Origin: Cafeteria roenbergensis
Lineage: Eukaryota; Sar; Bigyra; Bicosoecida; Cafeteriaceae
DNA length: 64,000 nt
Direction of reading: 5' to 3'
Assembly (NCBI GenBank): GCA_008330645.1
Contig: VLTN01000006.1
Span: 682,001 to 746,000, forward strand
Shown here piece after piece: positions 39,448 to 48,017 of the stretch. The notes below the pieces were generated by a model. The model was not told the origin of the DNA and made no database searches. It saw only the letters and a program-made list of their open reading frames with translations. Position 1 is the stretch's first letter, and each line of letters opens with the position of its first letter. The position numbers were made by a program, and so were the translations under genes.

Positions 39448-41940
39448 TCACGCCATCAGCACGCACACGATGGTGATGTCGTCGGACCCGCCCGTGCGCT
39501 GCAGCCACCGCGCCCGAGCCACTCGCATCAGCGACCGCGCCGCGTCCTGCGCCTCCGCCGCGGCGTCGCGCCCCCGCCCCTTGGCCTCGGCGTGGGCCGC
39601 CTCCAGCTCTGCCAGCCGCCTCGAGTCGGCAGCCGCCTGCACCGCGCCATCCACGGCCTCCTGGTTGGGAACAAAGTCCCACAGGCCGTCCGAGGCTAGT
39701 AGCAGCACCCGCGCCGCCCCGCCCAGCTCTGCCGTGTACCTGTCGGGAGTGCTGATCACGCCGGCCGCCTTGGCCACCAGATCGCCCAGCGAGCGTGACA
39801 TGGCCAGCCCGGGCGCGGGCACGTCCCGCAGCCACACCCGCGCCGGGCCCACGATGTGCGGCGCCATGCGGTTCCGAGTGGCCATCACGCGGCCGCCTGC
39901 CGCGAGGATGCGCTTCTTCTCCGCCGGGAGATCCGGCTTGTGGTCGTGCGACACCGGGTGGGCCTGAACCGACGGCGCGCCCGCCCCGCGGCGGCGCGCA
40001 CCGAGCACGATGCGGCTGTCCCCGACACCGATTGCCCAGAGGCGCCGCCCGCGGACGATGGCTGCCGCCGCCGTGGACCCTGACAGCGAGGCGTCGATGG
40101 AGGGCTCGCGCAGCATCGCTGCCTCTGCCGCCAGCAGGGAGTCGCTCAGCGCCGCGCACAGGTCCCCCCCCGCAGCGGCGAAGCGGGGGTCGCGCAGCAG
40201 GAGCGTCACGAACGTCCGGGCGACGAAACCGCTGACGTCGTGCCCCTGGACGCCGTGGCCGTCGAAGACCGCAACCAGCAGGGAGGACGTCGCCGCGTGC
40301 TCCACCATGACCATGGCGTCCTGGTTGGTCTTGTGGGACGCAGGGTTGTGTCCGCGCAGGGAGACGCCGGCCACGGACTCGACCCCGTCGCAGGCTGGCG
40401 AGGGGATGGAAGCGGCCCTGCAGTCTGCCGCGGCGAAGAGCGAGGACTCAGCGCGTTCCAGCTCCCGCTTGCTCGCGCGCAGGCGCTGCCGCTCAGCTGT
40501 GGCCGCGGCAGAGCCGAGGTCGGCGCCGCTCCCGGGCGCGGCGGATCCGGGTCCGGCAGCGGGGGCGTCTGCGCCCGCCCTCGCTCCAGCGCCCGCCCCG
40601 GACGGTCCGCGGGCAGCCGCGATGGCCGCCGCGGCAGAGCCACCGTGCGCCGAGGTCCCGATCCGGCCCGCGCCGCTGCGGTCGCGCCCCCCCGCAGCGG
40701 AGTCGTCCCAGGGGTCGCCCGCCACCGCTGGCTTGGGCGTAGGGGCCGGCCCCGACCGCAGCCGGGCGGCAGCGGCTCTGTCCCCGGCAAGAGACCCCAA
40801 GTGGCGCTGCCGGGCCCCGGCGCTGGCGGGCTCGGCGCCGCGGCCGCCCGGGCCGAACGCCGTCGCGCCGGCGCTGGAGCCCGAAGAGGCGACTTCTGCC
40901 GCTGAGGCCACCGCCGTCGACGCCGACGCAGCAGGTGCGCCGGGTCCTGCGGCGGCGGCGTTGGCGGCAGCGGCGGCGTGCCTGGTGTGCGCCCGAGACA
41001 GGACGCCGCCGGACAAGGTGCGGCTTCCGCCAAGCAGCTTGCCGGAGCGGTGTGTCGACGCCTCGGCGCGGCGCAGCGGCGACAGCACACCCCTGGACGC
41101 ACCAGCGCCAGCACCAGCGCCAGCGCCAGCGCTAGCAGCAGCAGCGGAGGCACCAGGGCCGCCTCCAGCGCGGCTGGCCCCGGGCCGCCAGGTGCCTTCC
41201 AGACCACTGGCCGAGCCGCCCAGCGGGCCCTGCGTCCTCGCCAGCCCGCTGCCCCCCGCGGCCCCGAGCTCTCCACGCCGCATCAACGACGCACCAGCGT
41301 CGAGCGGTCCGCCCCCCCCGGGGGGTCGGAACTGCCCGCCCGAGCGCAGCGGGCGCGGACGCGCACCGGCTGCCCTTCCTGCGCGCAGGGCGCCTTCGGC
41401 ACGGCTCGCGGCCCGCGCGTCGGCCAGCATTGCCGCGGCGCTGCCGGCCCCGCGGTGGGCTGCGCCGGCTCCTCCGGTGCCGCTGCTCGCCCTGAGGCTG
41501 CCTCCTGCGCGGCCGTTGGTGCTGCCGAAGGCAGCATCCGGAGACGCGCCTGCCAGCGGCAGGCTCGGCGTCGAGGTGGACGCAGTCGGCCCTGCGTGCG
41601 ACGTGCCGCTGCGCCTGCCCGCCGAGAGCGCGCTGCCGCGGGCGGCGGCCCTGCCAGCGCCTGCTCCGCCAGGGTTGGCCGCTCGCCCAGCGGGCCCGCC
41701 CATCGCGAGCCGGCTCAGGATCCCGCGCCCGGCAAACGCGCCCTTGCTGGGGTTGCCCCCCTGGCCCTGCGGCGGCAACGCTTTGACGCCCCCTCCCAAA
41801 GGAGCTCGCGACGACTCATGCCTAGATCGTCCGCCTGCGTGCCCCGTTGCGCCAAGGCTTCCGATTCCGGCCCGACCAAGTCCGCCGCGGTTGCCTGCTC
41901 GAGAGCTGCCGTTGGCCCTGGACGCGTGGCCGCTGCTCAT
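39448..41940 (-). CDS. PP2C-type (PPM) protein phosphatase with long disordered N-terminus
   Basis: A metal-dependent Ser/Thr phosphatase. The catalytic domain fills about residues 520-830 of 830 and keeps every diagnostic motif: KTNQDAMVMVEH, FDGHGVQGHDVS, LSGSTAAAAIV, AIGVGDSRIVLG, SHDHKPDLPAEKKRI, MSRSLGDLVAK, LLLASDGLWDFV and GGSDDITIVCVL. The metal-binding aspartates in the DGHG, SDGLWD and DD positions are all there, so it should be active. The order and the KP.LP.EK.RI segment resemble the protist/plant PPM group. The first 500 residues are Gly/Ala/Ser/Arg-rich without a fold. I take the ATG at 41940; the frame is open to 42117 but begins there with GTG. The substrate cannot be inferred. 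Confidence 0.93.
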   Translation of the reverse strand: MSSGHASRANGSSRAGNRGGLGRAGIGSLGATGHAGGRSRHESSRAPLGGGVKALPPQGQGGNPSKGAFAGRGILSRLAMGGPAGRAANPGGAGAGRAAARGSALSAGRRSGTSHAGPTASTSTPSLPLAGASPDAAFGSTNGRAGGSLRASSGTGGAGAAHRGAGSAAAMLADARAASRAEGALRAGRAAGARPRPLRSGGQFRPPGGGGPLDAGASLMRRGELGAAGGSGLARTQGPLGGSASGLEGTWRPGASRAGGGPGASAAAASAGAGAGAGAGASRGVLSPLRRAEASTHRSGKLLGGSRTLSGGVLSRAHTRHAAAAANAAAAGPGAPAASASTAVASAAEVASSGSSAGATAFGPGGRGAEPASAGARQRHLGSLAGDRAAAARLRSGPAPTPKPAVAGDPWDDSAAGGRDRSGAGRIGTSAHGGSAAAAIAAARGPSGAGAGARAGADAPAAGPGSAAPGSGADLGSAAATAERQRLRASKRELERAESSLFAAADCRAASIPSPACDGVESVAGVSLRGHNPASHKTNQDAMVMVEHAATSSLLVAVFDGHGVQGHDVSGFVARTFVTLLLRDPRFAAAGGDLCAALSDSLLAAEAAMLREPSIDASLSGSTAAAAIVRGRRLWAIGVGDSRIVLGARRRGAGAPSVQAHPVSHDHKPDLPAEKKRILAAGGRVMATRNRMAPHIVGPARVWLRDVPAPGLAMSRSLGDLVAKAAGVISTPDRYTAELGGAARVLLLASDGLWDFVPNQEAVDGAVQAAADSRRLAELEAAHAEAKGRGRDAAAEAQDAARSLMRVARARWLQRTGGSDDITIVCVLMA

Positions 41941-42735
41941 CGCTGGCCCCCAGCTCGCGCTCCAAGCTGGCTTGCAGGCGGCGGCGCAATCCCAGCAGCG
42001 CTTGCGGCCGTCTCGGGCCCCGGAGACTGGCCCAGCAAGCGCAACGGCGAGCGCGAGTGTCGTAAGCCGCCCAGTTGCGGCGCGAGCTTCGTTGGCTCGC
42101 TCCCAGCACGCCGGCACGAGGGGCGCTCAGGCTCGGGGCGGCAGAGCGGTTGGCGGGCGCAAGCAAGCAATGGCCAGCCCCGCGTCCGTCCCAGCTATCA
42201 GCGCGCCACGCCCCCACGAGGCTGCGATGCGGCTGCAGCAGGCGGGCGTCCCTGCCACCTCGGGGACCGACTCTGCCGGTTGGCGCAGCGCTTGGGGCCT
42301 GGGGTCGGTCGGGCAAGCGTGCGGCGCCGCAGCTGCCTCCCACCAGCCCCAAACAACAAAGCCGGCAGAAACACCTTGACCCAGCAGAGCAGTCTCGAGC
42401 GTCGCCGGTCGCAACAGCAACGAACGACGCTCTGATCAGGCAGGGCGCTCCGGCTCTCCTGCGCGCGCGCAGATCGGAATGTCTGGTCCTGCATGCGCGC
42501 TTGGATGCCCATCACGCGTGTGCTCGGCCGCGGCGGTACCCAAGCCGAGGCGGGACTTTGCGCCGATGTTTTTTTGCGGGGCAACGGAGCCCCCAGGCGC
42601 ACCCAAGCACGCAGCATCAACCACACGAAACTCGCTGGCATCAACGAGAGACACGGAGGGCCCTGGGCGGCGAAAAATCCAGGGGGAAAGCGCAACGAGT
42701 CGCGGGCACTCGCTCGGCCGCGCTCGGCGGGTGAC
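41941..42735. other. intergenic, upstream of the PP2C gene
   Basis: About 795 bp between two minus-strand genes. There is a T run near 42568 and no supported exon. The open frame of the phosphatase extends into it as far as 42117 without an ATG. Confidence 0.45.
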
Positions 42736-45666
42736 TCAGATGAGGAAGCGATCGTCCACCAGCGTCTTAGCGGCGAGGTTCTGGCGGCCCCACTCCTGGC
42801 GAACGAGGACGAACACCCTGTCGATGAGGATGGCCAGAAACGCTCCGAGGACGGGGTCAGCCGTGTAGAACTGGACCACTGAAAAGATGAGCAGCGCAAG
42901 CAGCAGCAAGTCCCACTCCACGCCCCGGAAGATGAGGGTCTCGATCCGCAGCTCGCGGTCCAGCATGAACACGGACACGCCTTCGTCTGCGGAGCGGCGC
43001 TGCCCAGTGGTCTGGTTTTCCGCCTCGATGTCTGGCGGGGTGTGGAAGAACCGCTGGAGGTAGGAGCGCTCCCGGAACACGCGCGAGAGGCCTGCGGCTC
43101 GCTGGTCCTTCACCACAAACCCCTTGATGAAGCGAGCGATTGCGTTTGCCGTGCGGTGCTTCAAAACGGCCGTGTCCCTGTCCACGGAAGCACGCAGCGC
43201 AGACTGCCGCTGGCCTCCGCTGCCACCCCTGGCCCCCGCCGCGGACGCAGCCCCGGCCTGCCGCGCTCTGGCGGCCAGCTCCTCGTCGAGGCGGGTGTAG
43301 TAGCTGTCGAACGTTCGGCGCCACACCTGCGGCAGGAAGAGCTCGAACGCCTGAGCGTCCCCGGAGTCCGGCGGCGCGCCGATGAGGCCGCGCCCGGCCC
43401 TCACCGTCCCTGCCTCGTCGCTCAGGCTCAGAACCAGCTGGCTCATGTCCGCGTCCGCAAAGTCATAGGGCGCGTCGCAGTGCAGGTAGAACCCGTGGTA
43501 GCGCTCGTCCAGGAGCACGATGCTAATCTTTGCCACCGTGCAAAGATCAACAAAGCGCAGCGTGGCCGAGGGCTCGATGAAGCGCTCGGCGATGGCCCAC
43601 ACCCACACGAGCTGAATGAGAACGAGAATGAGGAACCAGAAGACGGCGGCGGCGAACTGCAGCGCGGGGTTCACCTGCCCTGGCGAGAGGTCGTCGGCGT
43701 TGGGCCGCGGCGTGGCGACCCACTGCTGGTCGGCAGACACGAGCACGACTGCCAGGAGCGCGAACGTCAGGGGCACGCTGATGCGGCGCTCCGTGGCCAG
43801 CTCCGACCACTCGTTCGCCATGAAGAGCGTGCGCCACACCGACACGGGGGGCGTCTTGTCCTTCTCGCCCTTGCCCGCCCTCCCGCCGCCTGGACCGCCC
43901 CCGCCCGCGGCGGCCGCCCCGCCGGCTGACGCGCGACTCGCCGCGCCCCGGGCGCCGGAGCTCCGAAGGGCCGCGTCCCCGCCCGCCGCGCCCCCCCGCA
44001 CGCTGCCGCCCTCCTCCTCGTCAGCGTCCGCGTCGCCCCCGCCGCCCGCTCCCGCGTCGCCCGACCTGCGGTCCGAATCCACCGTTGCGGAGGCAGAGGC
44101 CAGCTCTCCCCGCGGCTTCTCCCAGTCTACGAAGAAGACGTCGACAGTGCACTGCTCGTACATGAGCTCGCCCCCGCGCAGCAGCTGCCCGGCCAGGGCC
44201 GTGCATAGCACCACCGCCAGCGTCTCGTAGTCGTCCTGCGTCAGAGCCGGCTCGTCCTCCGGGAGCAGCGCAAACACCCGCGCCTGCAGCTTGAAGAACG
44301 CGAACCAGTAGGCGCAGAGCACCACTGCCACCCAGAAGGCCGCGTGCGCGTACCCGTGCGCAAGGTACACTAGGAAGCGCCCCAGCACGATGAGCGACAG
44401 GCCGCCCTCTTCCGTCGTGCGCACGGACCGGCGGTTCCAGTTGAACATACGGAGGACCGCGAAGCCAACCGCCAATGTCTGCCCGATGGCGAACATCACG
44501 ACCGCCGCCGTCCAGTACTGCGACTGCTCCGCCTCGTAGAGCACGCGGAACTCCACCTCGTCCCGGCCGAGGCCGTCTGTGTCCGCGACCACGTCGTCGG
44601 CGCGCCGCTCCCGGTACTCCACGGTGAGCACGGGGACGAGCAGCTTCGCCCTGGAGGTGTCCTGCGCGCGCATGGACAGCACGAGGCGCCGCGCGTAGCG
44701 CAGGATCTGCGGCGTGCCGGCCGCAGACGCCGTGGAGAGCCCGGACACGCGGTCGTAGAGGAAGAACCTCCTCGAGAGGACGTCGTCCCCGGTCTCGGCA
44801 CCGGGGGAGTAGGCGTCTGCGTTCGGGGTGCCTCCGTCTGCGGCGCGGTAGTTGACGATGCGCACCGGCATGGGGTACAGGGCCAGGGGTGGGTCGGCTG
44901 AGAGCGGGGCGCTCGTGCCCGACAGCCCAGAGCCGTCAGTGGTCGCTTTTGACAGCGCGAGTGACGACGCGACGTCGACAAAGTAAGGCTCGTAAAAGAC
45001 TGTGCTATTGACGTCAGACCCGTCCCGCAGCAGCCCAGCGAGGTTGCACCCGACCGCCATGGTGATACCGTACCCGAACCGCGTCCACTCCGGGTCGTCG
45101 AAGTCGGACACGCCGGTTCTCGACGACGTGCTGCCCGAGAGCGCCACCGCCGCCGGGGCCGCGCTGCCGCAGTAGGCCAGCTGGCGCTTCATCGGCACCA
45201 GTCCGAGAAACGTGCCATTGAGCGCGAACCTGGCGAGCACGACGCGGATGGTGTCCTCTGAGGCTGCCCGCACCGTGTCGTCGAAGCTCATCTCCTGGGT
45301 GAGGGCTGTGGACCCGAGCGCCGCGGCCGGGTCGGCATACTGCAGCAGCGGCAGGGACCGCGTCCAGCCCTGCCACCCGGCCCGGGCGCCCTCGCGGCTG
45401 GCGGCCATGAGCCGGAACAGAATGCAGGGGGCGGCCGCGGGGTCGAGGAGCGCGAGCGGGGCGGGCTGAGGCGCGGCGGCTCGCGCGGTGGCGGCCGCGG
45501 AGGTTCGTGGTGGCGCCGCGGGGTGGCTTGCGAGATGGCTTCGGACGAATCTGGCACTCGTTCCAAACAGGCTCCGGCGCGGACGACGGCAAATCCGACT
45601 CCAGAGGCCCGCGGCGGCCGTGGAGGCCGCGGCACTGGCCGCGGGTCGCGGACACCAGAAGCGCAT
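42736..45666 (-). CDS. meckelin-like (TMEM67/MKS3 family) ciliary transition-zone membrane protein, short N-terminus
   Basis: Meckelin is a multi-pass membrane protein of the ciliary transition zone (MKS module). The C-terminal half matches closely: VWRTLFMANEWSELATERR, the ERFIEPSATLRFVDLCTVAK block, SIVLLDERYHGFYLHCDAP, and the ending GRQNLAAKTLVDDRFLI, almost identical to the family end GQKNLASKTLVDQRFLI. Hydrophobic stretches between VMFAIGQTLAVGFAVL and LLLLALLIFSVVQFYTA fit the family's several membrane spans. One cytosolic loop has a long acidic/Gly insert. The start of the open frame is a TTG at 45699; the first ATG is at 45666, giving 976 aa. The usual signal peptide and Cys-rich ectodomain are absent: only its end (CILFRL...GWTRSLPLLQYA) is visible, and the 384 bp up to APC11 contain no Cys-rich exon. 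Confidence 0.88.
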   Translation of the reverse strand: MRFWCPRPAASAAASTAAAGLWSRICRRPRRSLFGTSARFVRSHLASHPAAPPRTSAAATARAAAPQPAPLALLDPAAAPCILFRLMAASREGARAGWQGWTRSLPLLQYADPAAALGSTALTQEMSFDDTVRAASEDTIRVVLARFALNGTFLGLVPMKRQLAYCGSAAPAAVALSGSTSSRTGVSDFDDPEWTRFGYGITMAVGCNLAGLLRDGSDVNSTVFYEPYFVDVASSLALSKATTDGSGLSGTSAPLSADPPLALYPMPVRIVNYRAADGGTPNADAYSPGAETGDDVLSRRFFLYDRVSGLSTASAAGTPQILRYARRLVLSMRAQDTSRAKLLVPVLTVEYRERRADDVVADTDGLGRDEVEFRVLYEAEQSQYWTAAVVMFAIGQTLAVGFAVLRMFNWNRRSVRTTEEGGLSLIVLGRFLVYLAHGYAHAAFWVAVVLCAYWFAFFKLQARVFALLPEDEPALTQDDYETLAVVLCTALAGQLLRGGELMYEQCTVDVFFVDWEKPRGELASASATVDSDRRSGDAGAGGGGDADADEEEGGSVRGGAAGGDAALRSSGARGAASRASAGGAAAAGGGGPGGGRAGKGEKDKTPPVSVWRTLFMANEWSELATERRISVPLTFALLAVVLVSADQQWVATPRPNADDLSPGQVNPALQFAAAVFWFLILVLIQLVWVWAIAERFIEPSATLRFVDLCTVAKISIVLLDERYHGFYLHCDAPYDFADADMSQLVLSLSDEAGTVRAGRGLIGAPPDSGDAQAFELFLPQVWRRTFDSYYTRLDEELAARARQAGAASAAGARGGSGGQRQSALRASVDRDTAVLKHRTANAIARFIKGFVVKDQRAAGLSRVFRERSYLQRFFHTPPDIEAENQTTGQRRSADEGVSVFMLDRELRIETLIFRGVEWDLLLLALLIFSVVQFYTADPVLGAFLAILIDRVFVLVRQEWGRQNLAAKTLVDDRFLI

Positions 45667-46050
45667 CCAGTCCGCAGAGTTTCGCCATGTAGGCGGCAAG
45701 TGCTGCCGGCGGCCCGGGGTGAGCGAGCTTGGCGCGTAGCCCTCGGTTCGCTTGGCTGCGCCCTGAACACCAGCCGTCTGTCCAGCCGATTTGACCAGAA
45801 CTCCTCAACACAACACGCACACGCACACACACACGCACACCGCGCACACACGCACCGCAGGCTGGAACTGAGTGCCCCCCCCCCCGGAGGTTCGTCGTGC
45901 GCAGGCGGGCTAGGGAGCCGACTCTGTCCACCGCAGAACCACGCGCTTCGCCTCGCTGGGCAGGGCCGGGGTGACAAGACCGCACCCAGCTCCTCGGCCG
46001 TTCTGCCACGCCCCGCACCGGGGGAGGGGGGGAACATGCACCAAATCGAA
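45667..46050. other. intergenic between meckelin-like gene and APC11
   Basis: 384 bp with a CA microsatellite (45808-45855) and a run of eleven C (45875-45885). No Cys-rich coding exon is visible in any minus-strand frame. Confidence 0.5.
45808..45855. repeat. (CA)n microsatellite
   Basis: An interrupted CA dinucleotide run with CG variants, in the space upstream of the meckelin-like gene. Confidence 0.88.
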
Positions 46051-46749
46051 TCAGTGCGTGGCGTCGCTGAGGTCAAAGTCCATCACCGACGAGCCGCCGG
46101 ACTGCATGTCGCTGCCTTCGGCTGCGTCGGCCTCGCCGTCCGCTGGGGTTTCGGCCGGCGCAGCGGCACCCGCTGCCGCCGCGGCGGCAGCGGCAACGGG
46201 CGGCGCCGGTTCGCCCCTGCTTGGAGACTTGAACTCGACAAACTCCCACGGTTGCCTGCACAGTGGGCAGATCTGCCCGGTCGCGTCGGTGCGGGACTCC
46301 AGCCATTTCATCAAGCACGGCATGTGGAACGCGTGCCCACAGCGGCCAAAGACTGCGCGGGGTCCGCAACGAGAGCAGGAAACGCCCACACGCTGTTGTG
46401 TCCTGCAGGCCATCCGCGGCGGCCTCGGAGCGCTTGCGGGGGCTGAAGCGAGAGGCAACTCACCAGGGGGGCATTCGTCGCCAGGGAACTTGACGCCAGG
46501 AGCGCACCCGTCCATGTCAGCCATGCAAATCCCACACGTCTCGTCCGGCACTTCCCATTTCCAGATGGCAACCGGCGTCCAGGCTGTGGGTGCGGGTCAG
46601 GGCGACAGCGCGGGGCCAGCAAGGTTCAGCTCGCCCGTTGGCAGCACGCGTGAGGCAACCGCCGCACGCCACGGCCTGCACTGGGCAGCGCTGAGCACGC
46701 CACAGGCGCACGCACACTTGATCGTGACCGAAAAACCGGAGTCAGCCAT
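46051..46749 (-). CDS. APC11: APC11, RING-H2 subunit of the anaphase-promoting complex, 3 exons
   Basis: APC11 is the catalytic RING subunit of the APC/C ubiquitin ligase. Exons (complement) 46716-46749, 46464-46583 and 46051-46352 join in frame with CAG acceptors and GTGCGT and GTGAGT donors, giving 151 aa. The N-terminus VTIKSWTPVAIWKW, then DETCGIC, matches the family's VKIK.W..VA.W.W...E.CGIC. The RING ligands are all there: C28, C31, C56, H58, H61, C64, C80 and C83 (CGHAFHMPCLMKWL and CPLCRQPWEF). The family's CCPDC cluster before PGD is reduced to CAPGV, so two of the extra cysteines near the third zinc site are missing. A tail of about 60 Ala-rich, acidic residues follows WEF, whereas the family usually stops there at about 85 aa. 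The short exons mean a gene finder could miss it. Confidence 0.9.
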
Positions 46750-48017
46750 CTGTGGTCCCCGAGTGCGTTGCGCGTGCAGCTTCAGTGCAAGTGGCATGCT
46801 CGTCCCAAGTGAAATATCTGAGGCAACATTTTCGGCAATGGTTGCCTCACAAGCCGCGCGGGAGGCCACTTGGAGGAGGGCTTGCTCCGTTTCGCTCTCT
46901 CCTGGGCAGTGTGCTGTGCAGTCCGTGCACAGCAGTGGGTGTTCATTGGGAGGCCATGGAACCGGTCGCGCTGCTGCAGCTGCCCCAAGGGCAGCTCGGC
47001 CAGGGAATGAGTGGAGAGTCCGAGAATTTCAAAGCACGCGGGCCTACCGTGCTGTGTTTGGAACTTGGTTAGCGGCCGGGGCCAACGAGGCGCTGCTTGT
47101 GGCGTTCAATGAGCTTGAAACCCCGACAGGAATGAACTTTGGCGCGTTGCCGCCCCTGCCTCCCCCCCCCCGCGCGGCCGTGCATGCATCCGCACTGCTA
47201 CGTTGGCGCACATACCCTCGGGGGCACAACAAGGACGATTCGGCCGGAGGTGCAGCAGCTCGAGTGGCGTCGCGCACTCTGCGCGGCGAGCGACCCGCTG
47301 CGCCGACCTGGCCCGCTGGCTCGCGGTGGCGAACAGCATGACCTGGCATGCAATCAATGCGATCTGCGCCGCCCCGCGCAGCTTGAGGCGATGGCTAGAG
47401 AGCTTGGGGCTCGACAGCGCCAGCGACTGCTGACGCGTGGCGCCGCCAGTCGCGAGCCACCCGAAATGGCCGGCCCTTGGCTGGCTGGCACGGCTGCTGC
47501 ACTCCAATCAGGACCGAAACTGCAATACCCAAAACCGCCCGCGTGTGGGGGCGGAACGCGTAGCGGGGCGGGGAGGAGAGGCGATGCCCTGCAGGCGCCA
47601 TCGCGAGTCACAAGCTGACTCGCTGACCGAATGCGGCCCTGGGAAGCCTGCCGGCCGCATTCGCGCTTCCTCCCCGCACGTCCCCGTGCGGCAAGCACGG
47701 CCAGTGGCGATATCTGTGCAGGACGCGGTGTCACCGGACTGGCGCCGGTCACGGGCCCGGCAGCTCGGCCAAACAGAGCCGGTCTGGCCTTGCTGGAACG
47801 CGCGTCCGGATGCGCACAACCCGTCACAAGCGCTGGCCCCACAAACCGCGCGCCTGCTCCGATGGCCATGCCATCAGCCCACTTTCGAGGCTCGTCCCGC
47901 ACCAAGCATTCGCGATCGGGGTCTCAGACCATGTCCCGGGCCGAGCTTCAAGCCAGGCAAGGTGAGGAACACTGGGGTCGATCTGACCGCAGCCCGCTGC
48001 CCGTCCGTTGAGGCGCC
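46750..48017. other. long intergenic region
   Basis: About 1.27 kb between divergent APC11 and alpha-galactosidase genes. It has a less extreme GC content than its surroundings around 46790-47130. I see no recognisable exon or RNA. A strong donor-like CAAGGTGAGG lies at 47956-47965, so an alternative first exon of the alpha-galactosidase could end there. Confidence 0.45.

Noticed and set aside
37802-40159. Minus-strand frame of 785 codons spanning two genes
   Set aside because: It crosses the ends of a plus-strand gene and the PP2C gene in another frame, and no motif is found in it.
45014-46076. Minus-strand frames upstream of the meckelin-like gene, some with several Cys
   Set aside because: The cysteines come from the CA microsatellite (TG-rich complement) and do not follow the paired Cys pattern of the meckelin ectodomain.
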